This document shows positions 16,517 through 23,205 of a stretch of 27,031 nucleotides of DNA, one piece after another; position 1 is the stretch's first letter, and the number at the start of each line of letters is the position of its first letter. The stretch comes from a virus: the IMG/VR virus record IMGVR_UViG_3300043331_001805, positions 1-27,031 of that record; one strand, 5' to 3'. The notes beneath the pieces were generated by a model, which worked only from the letters and a program-made list of their open reading frames with translations, ran no database searches and was not told the origin of the DNA. A program made the translations under genes and the position numbers.

Positions 16517-16858
16517 ATGGAAACGATTGTTGATCCGAACGAGGTGATGGCCTGGGGTGGTGCGGCGCTGGCGCTGCTGCTACAGTATGCGCCTGGACTG
16601 GCACCCTGGTACGACCGCCAGGAGAGCAGCACCAAGAAGCTGATCGCACTGGGCAGCTGCGTGCTGGCGGTGGTGGCGGTGTTGGGGTGGGACTGCCAGC
16701 TGCAAGCTGCCTGCCTGCAAGCCGGCTGGCGTGAGTATGCGGAGGCGCTGGTGATCGCGGTGTTCAGTCAGCAGGGTGTGGCGCGTGTTCTGCCCTTGAG
16801 CTCTGGGCGCAGGCTGGCGCGTGAGCGGGCTGCAGAGCACAGCCTGCGACGCGTGTAG
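16517..16858 (+). CDS. Holin candidate
   Basis: A 113-residue membrane protein starting at ATG 16517 behind AGGAGG (16507-16512), which overlaps the previous stop. Two hydrophobic segments are visible: residues about 8-27 (EVMAWGGAALALLLQYAPGL) and 41-60 (LIALGSCVLAVVAVLGW). They are followed by a less hydrophobic helix (VIAVFSQQGVARVL) and a basic tail. Size, segments and place between the hydrolase gene and the membrane-anchored coiled-coil protein fit a holin that opens the inner membrane for the lysin. No sequence family is recognised. Confidence 0.65.
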   Translation: METIVDPNEVMAWGGAALALLLQYAPGLAPWYDRQESSTKKLIALGSCVLAVVAVLGWDCQLQAACLQAGWREYAEALVIAVFSQQGVARVLPLSSGRRLARERAAEHSLRRV

Positions 16859-16860
16859 TT

Positions 16861-17454
16861 ATGGAGCAACAGCTGCCTGTTGGCTGGACCATCCTGATTG
16901 CGCTGCTCTCGGCCGGTGGGGGTGCGGTGCTGCGGGACATTATCGGCTGGCTGCTGGGCGGTCAGGACCGTACCGCCAAACAGGATGCCGCCAACGACGA
17001 GCTGAGCGCCAGACTGCGACGCGAACTGGAGGACTACAGCGATAAGCTCAAGGCTCGACTGGACGCAACCAATGCGGAGGCGGAGGCGCTGCGCGCGCGC
17101 GTAAATAGCATGGAGGCCACCAATGCTACGCGCGAGGAGAGCGCACGTGTCCGCATGCGCGACAGCGAGGTCAAGATCGCGCTGTTGGAGGGACGCGTGC
17201 TGGAGCTGAGCAACAACAACAGTGAGCTGCGAGCCGAGAACAGAGAGCTGCTGCGACGTGATGCCACCAAGGCTGTGCAACTGCAGCAGCAGCAGGTCAA
17301 GCTTGAGGCGCAGGAGCAGGCGCTGGCGGTGCTGGAGGAGAAGTACCGTGCCATGAGCGAGCACAGCGCGCGGTTGGAGGCCACACTGCGAGAGCACAAC
17401 ATTGAGGTGCCTGGCGATCGTCGCAAGACAGGACCGCTGAGCACACCTGAGTAG
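16861..17454 (+). CDS. Membrane-anchored coiled-coil protein (spanin-like or holin partner)
   Basis: A 197-residue protein two bases after the holin candidate. Residues 7-33 form one membrane segment (VGWTILIALLSAGGGAVLRD, then IIGWLL). Residues about 40-180 are an almost unbroken heptad coiled coil rich in Glu, Arg, Leu, Ala and Gln, followed by a short disordered end. A type II membrane anchor plus a long periplasmic helix is the plan of Rz-like inner-membrane spanins, but no outer-membrane lipoprotein gene is visible, so a Gram-positive-type accessory holin or another structural role is equally open. It is the last gene before the terminator. Confidence 0.65.
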   Translation: MEQQLPVGWTILIALLSAGGGAVLRDIIGWLLGGQDRTAKQDAANDELSARLRRELEDYSDKLKARLDATNAEAEALRARVNSMEATNATREESARVRMRDSEVKIALLEGRVLELSNNNSELRAENRELLRRDATKAVQLQQQQVKLEAQEQALAVLEEKYRAMSEHSARLEATLREHNIEVPGDRRKTGPLSTPE

Positions 17455-17473
17455 TGTAGTCGCTGCGACTACA
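17455..17473 (+). other. Short hairpin directly after the last late gene
   Basis: TGTAGTCG (17455-17462) and CGACTACA (17466-17473) are perfect reverse complements separated by three bases. The hairpin starts on the base after the stop codon. It may protect the 3' end or help release ribosomes. It lacks a U-tract and is distinct from the terminator 36 bases later. Confidence 0.5.
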
Positions 17474-17509
17474 GCAGCTGGAGTTGGCTGGCGAGCGCTG
17501 CCGGCCGCG

Positions 17510-17539
17510 CGGGGTGGGTCCCTCAGGCCCACCCCGTTT
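17510..17539 (+). terminator. Probable intrinsic terminator of the late operon
   Basis: CGGGGTGGG (17510-17518) pairs perfectly with CCCACCCCG (17528-17536) around a 9-nt loop, and a short TTT follows. The stem is strong and the place after the last lysis/tail gene is right. The U-tract is only three long, so termination may be partial or factor-assisted, which would allow late transcripts to enter the RNA/ribozyme region downstream. Confidence 0.7.
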
Positions 17540-17711
17540 GCGTTCCTATAAAGGAAGATGCAGCGCCAAAAATTGGGCCTGAGCCCATGCGAAGCTCACT
17601 CCAACGTCTTTTTTGGACCCTCCAAGCCTCGTAAAATTCGGAAACAGGCTTCTTTTCTTGGCGAAATTACATCGGAAACTTTTTAGGTTTTCCTATTGCC
17701 TAAAATGCGAA
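17540..17711 (+). promoter_or_regulatory. A+T-rich control region with a reverse-strand terminator-like hairpin and possible -10 elements
   Basis: This stretch is clearly richer in A and T than anything else in the window and has no gene. TGGGC (17574-17578) and GCCCA (17583-17587) form a small hairpin next to an A5 run, which reads as a U5 tract on the minus strand. TCGGAAAC is repeated directly at 17638-17645 and 17672-17679. TAAAAT occurs at 17632-17637 and 17701-17706; the second could be a -10 box for the RNA that follows, but the matching -35 sequence is poor. Operator or promoter roles are inferred. Confidence 0.4.
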
Positions 17712-17998
17712 GAGGGGGCATACTAGTCCTCGGGGGGCGCAGCCGGGAACGCGCAAAGAGCACCGGGGAGACGCCGAAGCCAAAGCACCAGGCCGTAGCC
17801 CTGACGAAATAGGGACCCGAGCCGGACGGGAAAGCCCACCGGCACCTTACCAAAAGCGACGGTAGTAGCAGCAGGACGGCGCGCGGGAGCACACCCAGGA
17901 CAGGGGTGCCAGTAACGCGCCGGGACTACCGCCCAACAAACCTCGGTCCCAACGGCTCAACGCCGGTCTAGATGATGATCGCGGGACCACCGAGTAAG
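17712..17998 (+). ncRNA. Candidate structured non-coding RNA of unknown family
   Basis: No plus-strand gene is visible here, yet the region holds many nested complementary segments. A three-part arm is formed by 17860-17866/17925-17931 (7 bp), 17877-17883/17916-17922 (7 bp) and 17889-17892/17906-17909 extended by CCC/GGG, with a 6-nt loop AGGACA. A second arm pairs 17945-17950 with 17983-17988, extended by CTC/GAG across a 3-nt bulge, and encloses a CGGC/GCCG hairpin at 17953-17965. Other helices are 17821-17825/17839-17843 with an inner GGG/CCC, 17736-17739/17772-17775 enclosing 17743-17746/17763-17766, and 17799-17802/17811-17814. I cannot match it to RNase P, tmRNA, a tRNA or group I/II introns. 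Strand and ends are inferred, with the plus strand favoured by the neighbouring genes. Confidence 0.6.
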
Positions 17999-18020
17999 GG
18001 TAACACGAGAGACAGAGATA

Positions 18021-18090
18021 CGCGAAACGACCCAACACGAGCGACCATGCGTTGGGTCGTCGGCAGGAAATTGGCCTGCCCTGACGAGCG
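18021..18090 (+). ncRNA. Type II hammerhead ribozyme 1 (before the amidoligase gene)
   Basis: All core parts are present in order: CGC (18021-18023, stem II), GAAA (18024-18027), stem III of 10 bp (18027-18036 with 18051-18060, sequence ACGACCCAAC and its complement), cleavage-site C at 18061, stem I of 6 bp (18062-18067 with 18075-18080) with loop AAATTGG, CTGACGA (18081-18087) and GCG (18088-18090). Cleavage is expected between 18061 and 18062. The stem III sequence differs from the other five copies yet remains fully paired. AAAGGAG and the ATG at 18110 follow. Confidence 0.93.
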
Positions 18091-18109
18091 ACAGACAAAG
18101 GAGCCTACC

Positions 18110-19096
18110 ATGCCAGAGCACATCAACCTCCACAGCACCCCTGAGCAGCGCGCTGAGTGGGGTCGCAAGGCTGCCGAGCGCACGGCCGCGCGGCACATCG
18201 ATGTGGACATCGACGAGGTGACGTTCGGTGTCGAGATTGAGTGTTTCGTCAAGCGCGATTGGGCGAGCCGGATGGGGATCGTCGCCGGCAACTACCACCG
18301 TGACAGCCAACTGCCAGCGCCGTTCCCCTATGGCTGGAACGCGCAGCGCGATGCTTCGCTGCGCCCGGACGACGAGGTCACCTACCGCGCGATGGAGGTC
18401 GTGTCGCCGGTGCTAAAGGGTGTGGCTGGGCTCAAGCAGGTGGTGCTGGTGCTCAACACCCTGGAGCGCGCGGGTGCCAAGGTGAGTGCTACCTGCGGGC
18501 TGCACGTGCACGTCGGCATGCCCTCGCTGCTGGGCGCACGCGCCAGCGACTTTGACCTGGTGGCCAGCTGGGTGGCGCGGCTGGTGGCGCTGATCAGCCG
18601 GCACGAGGTTGCGCTGGGTGCCATCGGCGGCACGCCCACGCGCTTCAACAACCACTACTGCCAGTCGGTCAAGGACGTGTGGAAGCACTTCCACGTTTGG
18701 AGCAAGGGCAACCGCGCGGCGCAGTACCAGGAGCGCGGCAGCCGCTACCGCGTGCTCAACGTGGCGCACCTGTTCGACAGCCAGCGCACCGTGGAGTTCC
18801 GCGTCTTCGCCGGCACGCTCAACGCCACTAAGGTCGTGGGTTACATCACCACGGCGCTGGGGCTGTGCCACAAGGCTGCCGACAAGGCACGCGCGGTGAA
18901 GTTTGACGACAGCACCTACACCGTCGAGCAGCTGCGGCTGATGGACCTGCAGGCGCAGGTGGCCAAGCTGCACAAGGAGCTGCAGGGCTATGGTTGGCCG
19001 ACGCACGAGGCCACCGAGATCCCCACCCTCGGGCTGGTGAAGCACAACCAGCTGTGGAACGCTGGTCTGACCAGCCGCAAGCTGCGCGGCCAGTAA
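18110..19096 (+). CDS. Amidoligase family enzyme (Amidoligase_2 type)
   Basis: A 328-residue enzyme of the glutamine-synthetase/gamma-glutamylcysteine-ligase-like amidoligase superfamily, which uses ATP to join a carboxylate to an amine. Its signatures are FGVEIE (39-44), DASLRPDD (81-88; the 'D.S....' substrate/ATP loop), MEVVSP (95-100; 'E..tP.l.g'), CGLHVHVG (129-136; the hallmark histidine/metal strand), YRVLN (213-217) and VEFRVFAGT (228-236; ATP-binding Arg). All expected acidic, histidine and arginine residues are present, so it is probably active. The ATG at 18110 has AAAGGAG at 18097-18103, just downstream of ribozyme 1; the frame is open further upstream only through the ribozyme. 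Glutamine-amidotransferase-like and GGCT-like genes farther along suggest a shared gamma-glutamyl/amide pathway. The substrates are unknown. Confidence 0.9.
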   Translation: MPEHINLHSTPEQRAEWGRKAAERTAARHIDVDIDEVTFGVEIECFVKRDWASRMGIVAGNYHRDSQLPAPFPYGWNAQRDASLRPDDEVTYRAMEVVSPVLKGVAGLKQVVLVLNTLERAGAKVSATCGLHVHVGMPSLLGARASDFDLVASWVARLVALISRHEVALGAIGGTPTRFNNHYCQSVKDVWKHFHVWSKGNRAAQYQERGSRYRVLNVAHLFDSQRTVEFRVFAGTLNATKVVGYITTALGLCHKAADKARAVKFDDSTYTVEQLRLMDLQAQVAKLHKELQGYGWPTHEATEIPTLGLVKHNQLWNAGLTSRKLRGQ

Positions 19097-19101
19097 GCGA
19101 A

Positions 19102-19163
19102 CGCGAAACACCCCGTCAGGAGGTACGGGGTGTCGGCAGCAAATCGGGCTGTCCTGACGAGCG
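19102..19163 (+). ncRNA. Type II hammerhead ribozyme 2
   Basis: CGC 19102-19104, GAAA 19105-19108, stem III 19108-19115 with 19126-19133 (ACACCCCG), cleavage C 19134, stem I 19135-19140 with 19148-19153 (one G-U pair) around loop AAATCGG, CTGACGA 19154-19160 and GCG 19161-19163. It begins five bases after the amidoligase stop. The stem III loop, TCAGGAGGTA, contains AGGAGG. AAAGGAG and the next ATG (19183) follow. It is nearly identical to ribozyme 6, with a change in the CTGANGA variable base and in the G-U pair. Confidence 0.93.
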
Positions 19164-19182
19164 ACAGGCAAAGGAGCCTACA

Positions 19183-19818
19183 ATGACCCGCAACAGCATC
19201 ACCCTAACCACCGTCGAGCAGTTCTACGTTTGGGCGCAGGCGCAGCTGAGCAGCACCTACAACGCGAGCCACAAGTATGGGCTGCGCGAGTGGATGCACC
19301 ACGAGGACGTGGTTGACCCCAACGGCAACCGCATCTGGACCGGCGAGGTCTATGAGCACTACAAGGACGCGGACGGCAACCCCGAGAAGATCTACCTCAC
19401 CGCGTTGGTGCCGCACTACTACCTGACCAGCAAGGACGGCCGCGACTACGCGCGCGACGTGGTTGAGCTGCCGCGCGAGATCGGTGAGGCGCTGGCCAGG
19501 GTCTGGAAGCAGAACCAGTATCAAAACTTTGTTGGGCTGCGCGATGTGGCTGGGATCCTGAAGGTGCTGGATGCTCAGCTGGCGCGCGAGACGGTGGCGC
19601 GCGGACAGCAGCGCGCCAACCTGGAGAAGCGCATCGTGGACGTCAATCGCCGCAACAGCGCGCGGGCGGAGATCGCGCGGCAGGCCACAGCGCTGCGCGA
19701 CTATATCGCGCGCTCCTGCCTCAATGACCTCAACGCCAGCACCGAGGAGATCGGCAAGCTGACCCTGGCGGAGTTGATCGGGGTGGCGGAGGCGCTGGAG
19801 ACTGCCCCCACCATGTAG
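19183..19818 (+). CDS. Hypothetical protein in the ribozyme-delimited operon
   Basis: A 211-residue protein with AAAGGAG at 19170-19176 and the ATG at 19183. It has an N-terminal half with many aromatic residues (VEQFYVWAQAQLSSTYNASHKYGLREWM, split by an Asp/Asn-rich turn; IYLTALVPHYYLTSKDGRDYARDVVELP) and a C-terminal half that is helical and basic (residues 125-175), possibly a coiled coil. No known domain is recognised. It stands alone between ribozymes 2 and 3, so after cleavage it would be a single-gene mRNA. Confidence 0.75.
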   Translation: MTRNSITLTTVEQFYVWAQAQLSSTYNASHKYGLREWMHHEDVVDPNGNRIWTGEVYEHYKDADGNPEKIYLTALVPHYYLTSKDGRDYARDVVELPREIGEALARVWKQNQYQNFVGLRDVAGILKVLDAQLARETVARGQQRANLEKRIVDVNRRNSARAEIARQATALRDYIARSCLNDLNASTEEIGKLTLAELIGVAEALETAPTM

Positions 19819-19820
19819 CA

Positions 19821-19882
19821 CGCGAAACACCCCGCCCCACCAGGCGGGGTGTCGGCAGGAAATTGGCCTGCCCTGACGAGCG
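19821..19882 (+). ncRNA. Type II hammerhead ribozyme 3
   Basis: CGC 19821-19823, GAAA 19824-19827, stem III 19827-19836 with 19843-19852 (ACACCCCGCC, 10 bp, 6-nt loop), cleavage C 19853, stem I 19854-19859 with 19867-19872 around AAATTGG, CTGACGA 19873-19879 and GCG 19880-19882. It starts two bases after the upstream stop. The stem I arm is identical to that of ribozyme 1. AAAGGAG and ATG 19899 follow. Confidence 0.93.
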
Positions 19883-19898
19883 AACAAAGGAGCGAGCA

Positions 19899-20198
19899 AT
19901 GAGCACCCCCATCAGCATCAAGTTCACCACCCCCACCGGCCGGCACGTTATGGCTTGCAAGACCTGCGGCCACCCCGTTGGTGTCAGGGTCAGCAAGCCG
20001 CTGCGGGACAGCAAAGGCCAGTATCGCAAGGTTGACAGCGTCACCTGCCGCAAGTGCACCCACAGCCACCACTACATCGTCCGCCCGCACACCATGACGC
20101 GCGAAGAGATGGCTGCTTTCTCGGCTGCGCGCAAAGCGGCACGCATCTGCCCAGCTTGCAAGAAGTCCTACGCGGACTGCTCCTGCAACGTGGCATAG
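19899..20198 (+). CDS. Small zinc-ribbon protein
   Basis: A 99-residue protein with two Cys clusters. The first is Cys20-x2-Cys23 and Cys50-x2-Cys53, spaced like a zinc ribbon and including a THSHHYI segment with several His. The second is Cys84-x2-Cys87 with Cys94 and Cys96 near the end. The protein is basic and probably binds nucleic acid or protein through zinc. The start is 19899 with AAAGGAG at 19885-19891. It is the first gene of a three-gene block after ribozyme 3. Confidence 0.8.
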   Translation: MSTPISIKFTTPTGRHVMACKTCGHPVGVRVSKPLRDSKGQYRKVDSVTCRKCTHSHHYIVRPHTMTREEMAAFSAARKAARICPACKKSYADCSCNVA

Positions 20199-20208
20199 GA
20201 GGCTGACC

Positions 20209-20496
20209 ATGTCCTGGGAAACGCAACGCATCTTCTGCCAAGGCTGCCTGACCTACCACGCACGCAACGCGGACTGCCCTGCGTCGGCACCGCAAGTGCT
20301 GCCCTCCTTCGAAGGCACAGCCACCGACTACGAGATCGCCACGCGCGGCACCCCGGTGGGTCGTGGGCAACTGGACGATGCCGGCGACGGCACAGTGATC
20401 GTGCGCTGGGGCATGCGGGAATACCGCGTGACCTACAGCATGGGCGTGCCCACGAAGGTCGAGCCGTTCGGCCTGGGCATCGAATGGGTGGACTAA
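20209..20496 (+). CDS. Hypothetical protein with an N-terminal Cys-x2-Cys motif
   Basis: A 95-residue protein with AGGAGG just after the preceding stop (20198-20203) and the ATG at 20209. The start has Cys10-x2-Cys13 and His17, a further Cys23, then a beta-rich segment (GTVIVRWGMREYRVTYSMG) that might be a small barrel. Zinc binding is suggested by CQGCLTYHARNADC, a plausible treble-clef-like knuckle. No family is recognised. Confidence 0.72.
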   Translation: MSWETQRIFCQGCLTYHARNADCPASAPQVLPSFEGTATDYEIATRGTPVGRGQLDDAGDGTVIVRWGMREYRVTYSMGVPTKVEPFGLGIEWVD

Positions 20497-20507
20497 GGAG
20501 CCAAGCA

Positions 20508-20855
20508 ATGACCCAAATCTGGAACACCATAACTGCCTCACGCGAGGATGCGCTGGCAGCTATTGCGCTGCTGGGCGGGGACCTGAGCACCTGGGGCAGC
20601 AAGTTTCGCATTGACGTGGAGCGCGGCGACGTGGTTGTTACGATCAGCGGCCGTGTCTTCAGCGAAAGCCGCAGTGGTCAGTGGTACTACACCGCCAACC
20701 CTGAGGGCGACCTGCGCGCTGCCTACACCGGCCGGCAGCAGTATCGCTTCGACGATATCGCCTGCAAAGGAAAGGGTGCGCGGCGGAGTGGCATGTTCTT
20801 CAAAGTGATGCGGGAGCTGGAGGCGCTGCTGCTGGCCCAGCCAGCAAAGAACTGA
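20508..20855 (+). CDS. Hypothetical small beta-rich protein
   Basis: A 115-residue protein with AAGGAG at 20495-20500 and the ATG at 20508. The N-terminus has a helix (ASREDALAAIALLGG); the centre has strands FRIDVERGDVVVTISGRVF and QWYYTANPEGDLRAAYTG, and the end is helical. No catalytic motif is recognised. It closes the block between ribozymes 3 and 4. Confidence 0.7.
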   Translation: MTQIWNTITASREDALAAIALLGGDLSTWGSKFRIDVERGDVVVTISGRVFSESRSGQWYYTANPEGDLRAAYTGRQQYRFDDIACKGKGARRSGMFFKVMRELEALLLAQPAKN

Positions 20856-20857
20856 GA

Positions 20858-20919
20858 CGCGAAACACCCCGCGTGCGAGCGCGGGGTGTCCACGGCAAAT
20901 CGGGCCGTGCTGACGAGCG
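20858..20919 (+). ncRNA. Type II hammerhead ribozyme 4
   Basis: CGC 20858-20860, GAAA 20861-20864, stem III 20864-20873 with 20880-20889 (ACACCCCGCG), cleavage C 20890, stem I 20891-20896 with 20904-20909 (CACGGC/GCCGTG) around AAATCGG, CTGACGA 20910-20916 and GCG 20917-20919. Stem I has a sequence different from the other copies while keeping all six pairs, strong evidence that the structure is maintained. It starts two bases after the previous stop. Confidence 0.93.
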
Positions 20920-20942
20920 ACAGACAAAGGAGCCAAGGAGCA

Positions 20943-21383
20943 ATGAACACCATCCGCATCAACCAATGGATCGACGAGCACCGCTACTGCCCAGACTGCG
21001 ACCACGCGGTCCTCCAAACCTACGCGCGCTGGGATGGCAAGCACTACCAGCTGGCTTGCCCCACCTGCGGTGCGTCCACCTTCACCACCACTGAGTACCA
21101 GCTGCTGCTGGCCAGTGCGGAGCGCCGGCTGACCGAACTGGGCTATACGCTGGGTGAGGTAGCGGGTGCTGTCCTGAAGGCACACCGTGACAATGCGGAG
21201 GAGCACGAGGACGTGGATCGCTTTGGTGCGCCCAGCGAGTGCCATGCCCTGGTCAACAACGGTTTCGAGCGCAAGCTGCGTACCATTGTGTGGGGCTATG
21301 GTCTTACCACCACTGAGTACAACGGACTGCTGCGGCAGCGCTGCGACGGCAAGCAGATCTTCCAGCTGGGGCTGTTGGTATAA
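20943..21383 (+). CDS. Zinc-ribbon protein, first gene after ribozyme 4
   Basis: A 146-residue protein. Residues 16-42 are a zinc ribbon (Cys16-x2-Cys19 and Cys39-x2-Cys42, with strands QTYARW and HYQLAC between). The rest is helical, with LLLASAERRLTELGYTLGEV and a C-terminal LTTTEYNGLLRQRCDG. The short motif T-T-T-E-Y-x-x-L-L occurs twice (about residues 48-56 and 123-131), suggesting an internal repeat. The start is 20943 with AAGGAG at 20935-20940; the upstream in-frame ATG at 20886 lies in the ribozyme. The function is unknown. Confidence 0.78.
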   Translation: MNTIRINQWIDEHRYCPDCDHAVLQTYARWDGKHYQLACPTCGASTFTTTEYQLLLASAERRLTELGYTLGEVAGAVLKAHRDNAEEHEDVDRFGAPSECHALVNNGFERKLRTIVWGYGLTTTEYNGLLRQRCDGKQIFQLGLLV

Positions 21384-21393
21384 GGAGGCACCC

Positions 21394-22602
21394 ATGAGCA
21401 CCCAACCCGAGGCACCCCGCACCTATCGCATCTCCCCCAGCAACTACGCGCGCTTGGCGCAGCGCATCGACAAGCTCAACAAGCGCGCCACCAAGCTTGG
21501 GCTGCCGGCTGTGGCCTTGACCGTCGTGGGTCGCGAAGAGGAGCAGCACAAGGACGACCTCACCGGGCTGGTGACCCTGCGCGAGTACATGCGGGTCACG
21601 GCCGAGGGCGAGCCACCCTACCTGGCGGGCTGGACACTGGTGGCGACGCTGCATCACGTGGAGGACCAGTTGCTGGCGCACGTGGTGCCAGGTGAGCAGC
21701 TGCCGCCGGAGTACCTGAGCGCGCCACGCAAGTGCGACCACTGTGGGCTGGACCGACAGCGCAAGGAAACGTTTGTGCTGCGGCACACCGACGGCCACCA
21801 CACGCAGGTGGGTCGCACTTGCATCGCGGACTTCCTGCCAGGCACGTCGCCGGCAGCGCTGGCGGCATGGGCTGAGCTCAGCAACGGTATCCTGGCGGTG
21901 CTGTGCGAGAGTGAAGACAGCTGGGGCATGAACCCCTTGGACCTGCGGTATGCGCTGGATGACTTCCTGACCATGACAGCCGCTGTCATCCGCAAGCACG
22001 GCTGGTTGAGCAAGGGCAAGGCACGCGAGCAGGAACGGCCGTCGGACGCCACGGTGGAGCGCGTGCTGTGGCAGTACAGCAGCGAGATCCGCCGCTATCC
22101 GGCGGAGGTGCTGCACCCCAACGATGCGGACTGCGCGCTGGCGGATGCGGCGCTGGCTTGGGCGCAGGCGCTGCCCGAGGACACCGACAGCGAGTACCTG
22201 CACAACCTGCGGGTGATGGCGGGTGTGGGCGCTATCGAGCCACGCTGGGCTGGTTATGCGGCCTCCATCATCGCAGCTTACCAGCGCGAGCAGCTGCGTG
22301 CGCAGGAGCGCGCGGAGGAGCCGGTGAGCAACTGGGTCGGCGCTGTCGGCAAGCGCCAGGTGTTCACCGGGCTGCTGGTCAAGTCCGTTCGCACCATCGA
22401 CAGCGATGGGCCGTGGCTGCGGCAGCTGTGTCTGCTGACGGATCCGGAGGGCAACGTGCTCAAGTGGTGGACCGGCACGGAGGCGCTGCGGGAGGGCAAG
22501 ACGGTGACGCTCAAGGCCACCGTCAAAGCGCACGAGGAGTATCGCGGCCGCAAGGAGACCGTCATCACCCGCGCAACAGTTGTGGAAACGGAGACAGCAT
22601 GA
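21394..22602 (+). CDS. Phage zinc-finger protein with a possible C-terminal OB-like domain
   Basis: A 402-residue protein with AAGGAGG at 21382-21388 and the ATG at 21394. The N-terminal region (residues 11-100) is mixed. Residues 114-147 carry Cys114-x2-Cys117...VGRTCIADFL with Cys143; this pattern of one CxxC, a beta hairpin and a GxTC-x-DF helix is common in phage proteins of unknown role. The C-terminal 80 residues (FTGLLVKSVR... LCLLTDPEGNVLKWWTG... TVTLKATVKAHEEYRG) alternate strands and look like an OB-type fold, a DNA- or RNA-binding possibility. No known catalytic motif is seen. Its stop overlaps the next gene (ATGA). Confidence 0.75.
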   Translation: MSTQPEAPRTYRISPSNYARLAQRIDKLNKRATKLGLPAVALTVVGREEEQHKDDLTGLVTLREYMRVTAEGEPPYLAGWTLVATLHHVEDQLLAHVVPGEQLPPEYLSAPRKCDHCGLDRQRKETFVLRHTDGHHTQVGRTCIADFLPGTSPAALAAWAELSNGILAVLCESEDSWGMNPLDLRYALDDFLTMTAAVIRKHGWLSKGKAREQERPSDATVERVLWQYSSEIRRYPAEVLHPNDADCALADAALAWAQALPEDTDSEYLHNLRVMAGVGAIEPRWAGYAASIIAAYQREQLRAQERAEEPVSNWVGAVGKRQVFTGLLVKSVRTIDSDGPWLRQLCLLTDPEGNVLKWWTGTEALREGKTVTLKATVKAHEEYRGRKETVITRATVVETETA

Positions 22603-22829
22603 GCAAGCGCAAGGTAGCACCCCAACCACGCAAGCCCAGTGCCTTTGACCCGGACGTGGTCGCGGTGCTGGAGGCATATTGGACTGGGATGTTTGACAGC
22701 CGCGACTTCTCCCTGAGCGCGCTGGAGCACGCGCAGCAGGTGCTGGCGGACAGCAAGTTGCCGGACAGCCAGCAAGCCGCGCAGACGCTGCTGGCCATCG
22801 TGGAGATGCGCCGCAAGCTGGGCAAGTAA
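22599..22829 (+). CDS. Small helical hypothetical protein
   Basis: A 76-residue protein, starting within the preceding stop (ATGA 22599-22602). It has a basic start (MSKRKVAPQPRKP), an FDPDVVAVLEAYWTGMFDS segment and helices. It closes the block before ribozyme 5. It may be a partner of the zinc-finger protein through translational coupling; no domain is recognised. Confidence 0.7.
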   Translation: MSKRKVAPQPRKPSAFDPDVVAVLEAYWTGMFDSRDFSLSALEHAQQVLADSKLPDSQQAAQTLLAIVEMRRKLGK

Positions 22830-22833
22830 CGCA

Positions 22834-22894
22834 CGCGAAACACCTCGGTTGAGCGCCGGGGTGTCGGTGGCAAATCGGGCCACCCTGATGAGCG
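22834..22894 (+). ncRNA. Type II hammerhead ribozyme 5
   Basis: CGC 22834-22836, GAAA 22837-22840, stem III 22840-22848 with 22856-22864 (9 bp including one U-G pair), cleavage C 22865, stem I 22866-22871 with 22879-22884 (GGTGGC/GCCACC) around AAATCGG, CTGATGA 22885-22891 and GCG 22892-22894. It is the most diverged stem III of the ACACC-type copies. It starts four bases after the stop. Confidence 0.93.
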
Positions 22895-22911
22895 AGCAGA
22901 CAGGAGCTGCC

Positions 22912-23205
22912 ATGTACCCTAACGAGCGACCCATACCCAACAGTGCTGCCTACGTCAACTTCCGACACCGGCTGATCGAGCGCTTCAAGCGTCTGCTCGG
23001 TCGAGCGCCAACGATCCAAGAGCGCGGTTGGCTCAAGGACTACGCAGGAGCGCTGGCCGACCGCTACACCGCGATCAACGGCACCAGCAACGTCTGGTGG
23101 GACACCCGCCGCACCAGCGCCTACGAGCGCAACAACGGCACCACGAGCGAGCAGAAGGAGCCTACGCATGAGCCGCAAGCCGGTCGTCCTGACGACCATC
23201 GGTAG
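22912..23205 (+). CDS. Small basic hypothetical protein
   Basis: A 97-residue protein behind a weaker CAGGAG (22900-22905). It is rich in Arg and Asn, with a basic helix FRHRLIERFKRLLGRAPTIQ that could bind nucleic acid and an unstructured tail. Its last 38 bases overlap the start of the amidotransferase gene, which uses its own AAGGAG (23156-23161). Confidence 0.68.
   Translation: MYPNERPIPNSAAYVNFRHRLIERFKRLLGRAPTIQERGWLKDYAGALADRYTAINGTSNVWWDTRRTSAYERNNGTTSEQKEPTHEPQAGRPDDHR

Noticed and set aside
17799-17834. Seventh hammerhead (CTGACGA at 17801-17807 and GAAA at 17830-17833)
   Set aside because: The bases between them cannot form stem II, and no GTC/stem I arrangement follows, so the core match is accidental and part of other helices.
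17540-17998. tRNA gene in the non-coding region
   Set aside because: No GTTCGAATCC-type T-loop or cloverleaf with a 7-bp acceptor could be found.
17847-18098. Minus-strand frames over the non-coding region
   Set aside because: They overlap the structured RNA and ribozyme 1, and have low-complexity products and no ribosome sites.
19108-19134. ACACCCCG...CGGGGTGT hairpins as intrinsic terminators
   Set aside because: None is followed by a U-tract, and each is embedded in the full hammerhead core (GAAA before, C and stem I after).
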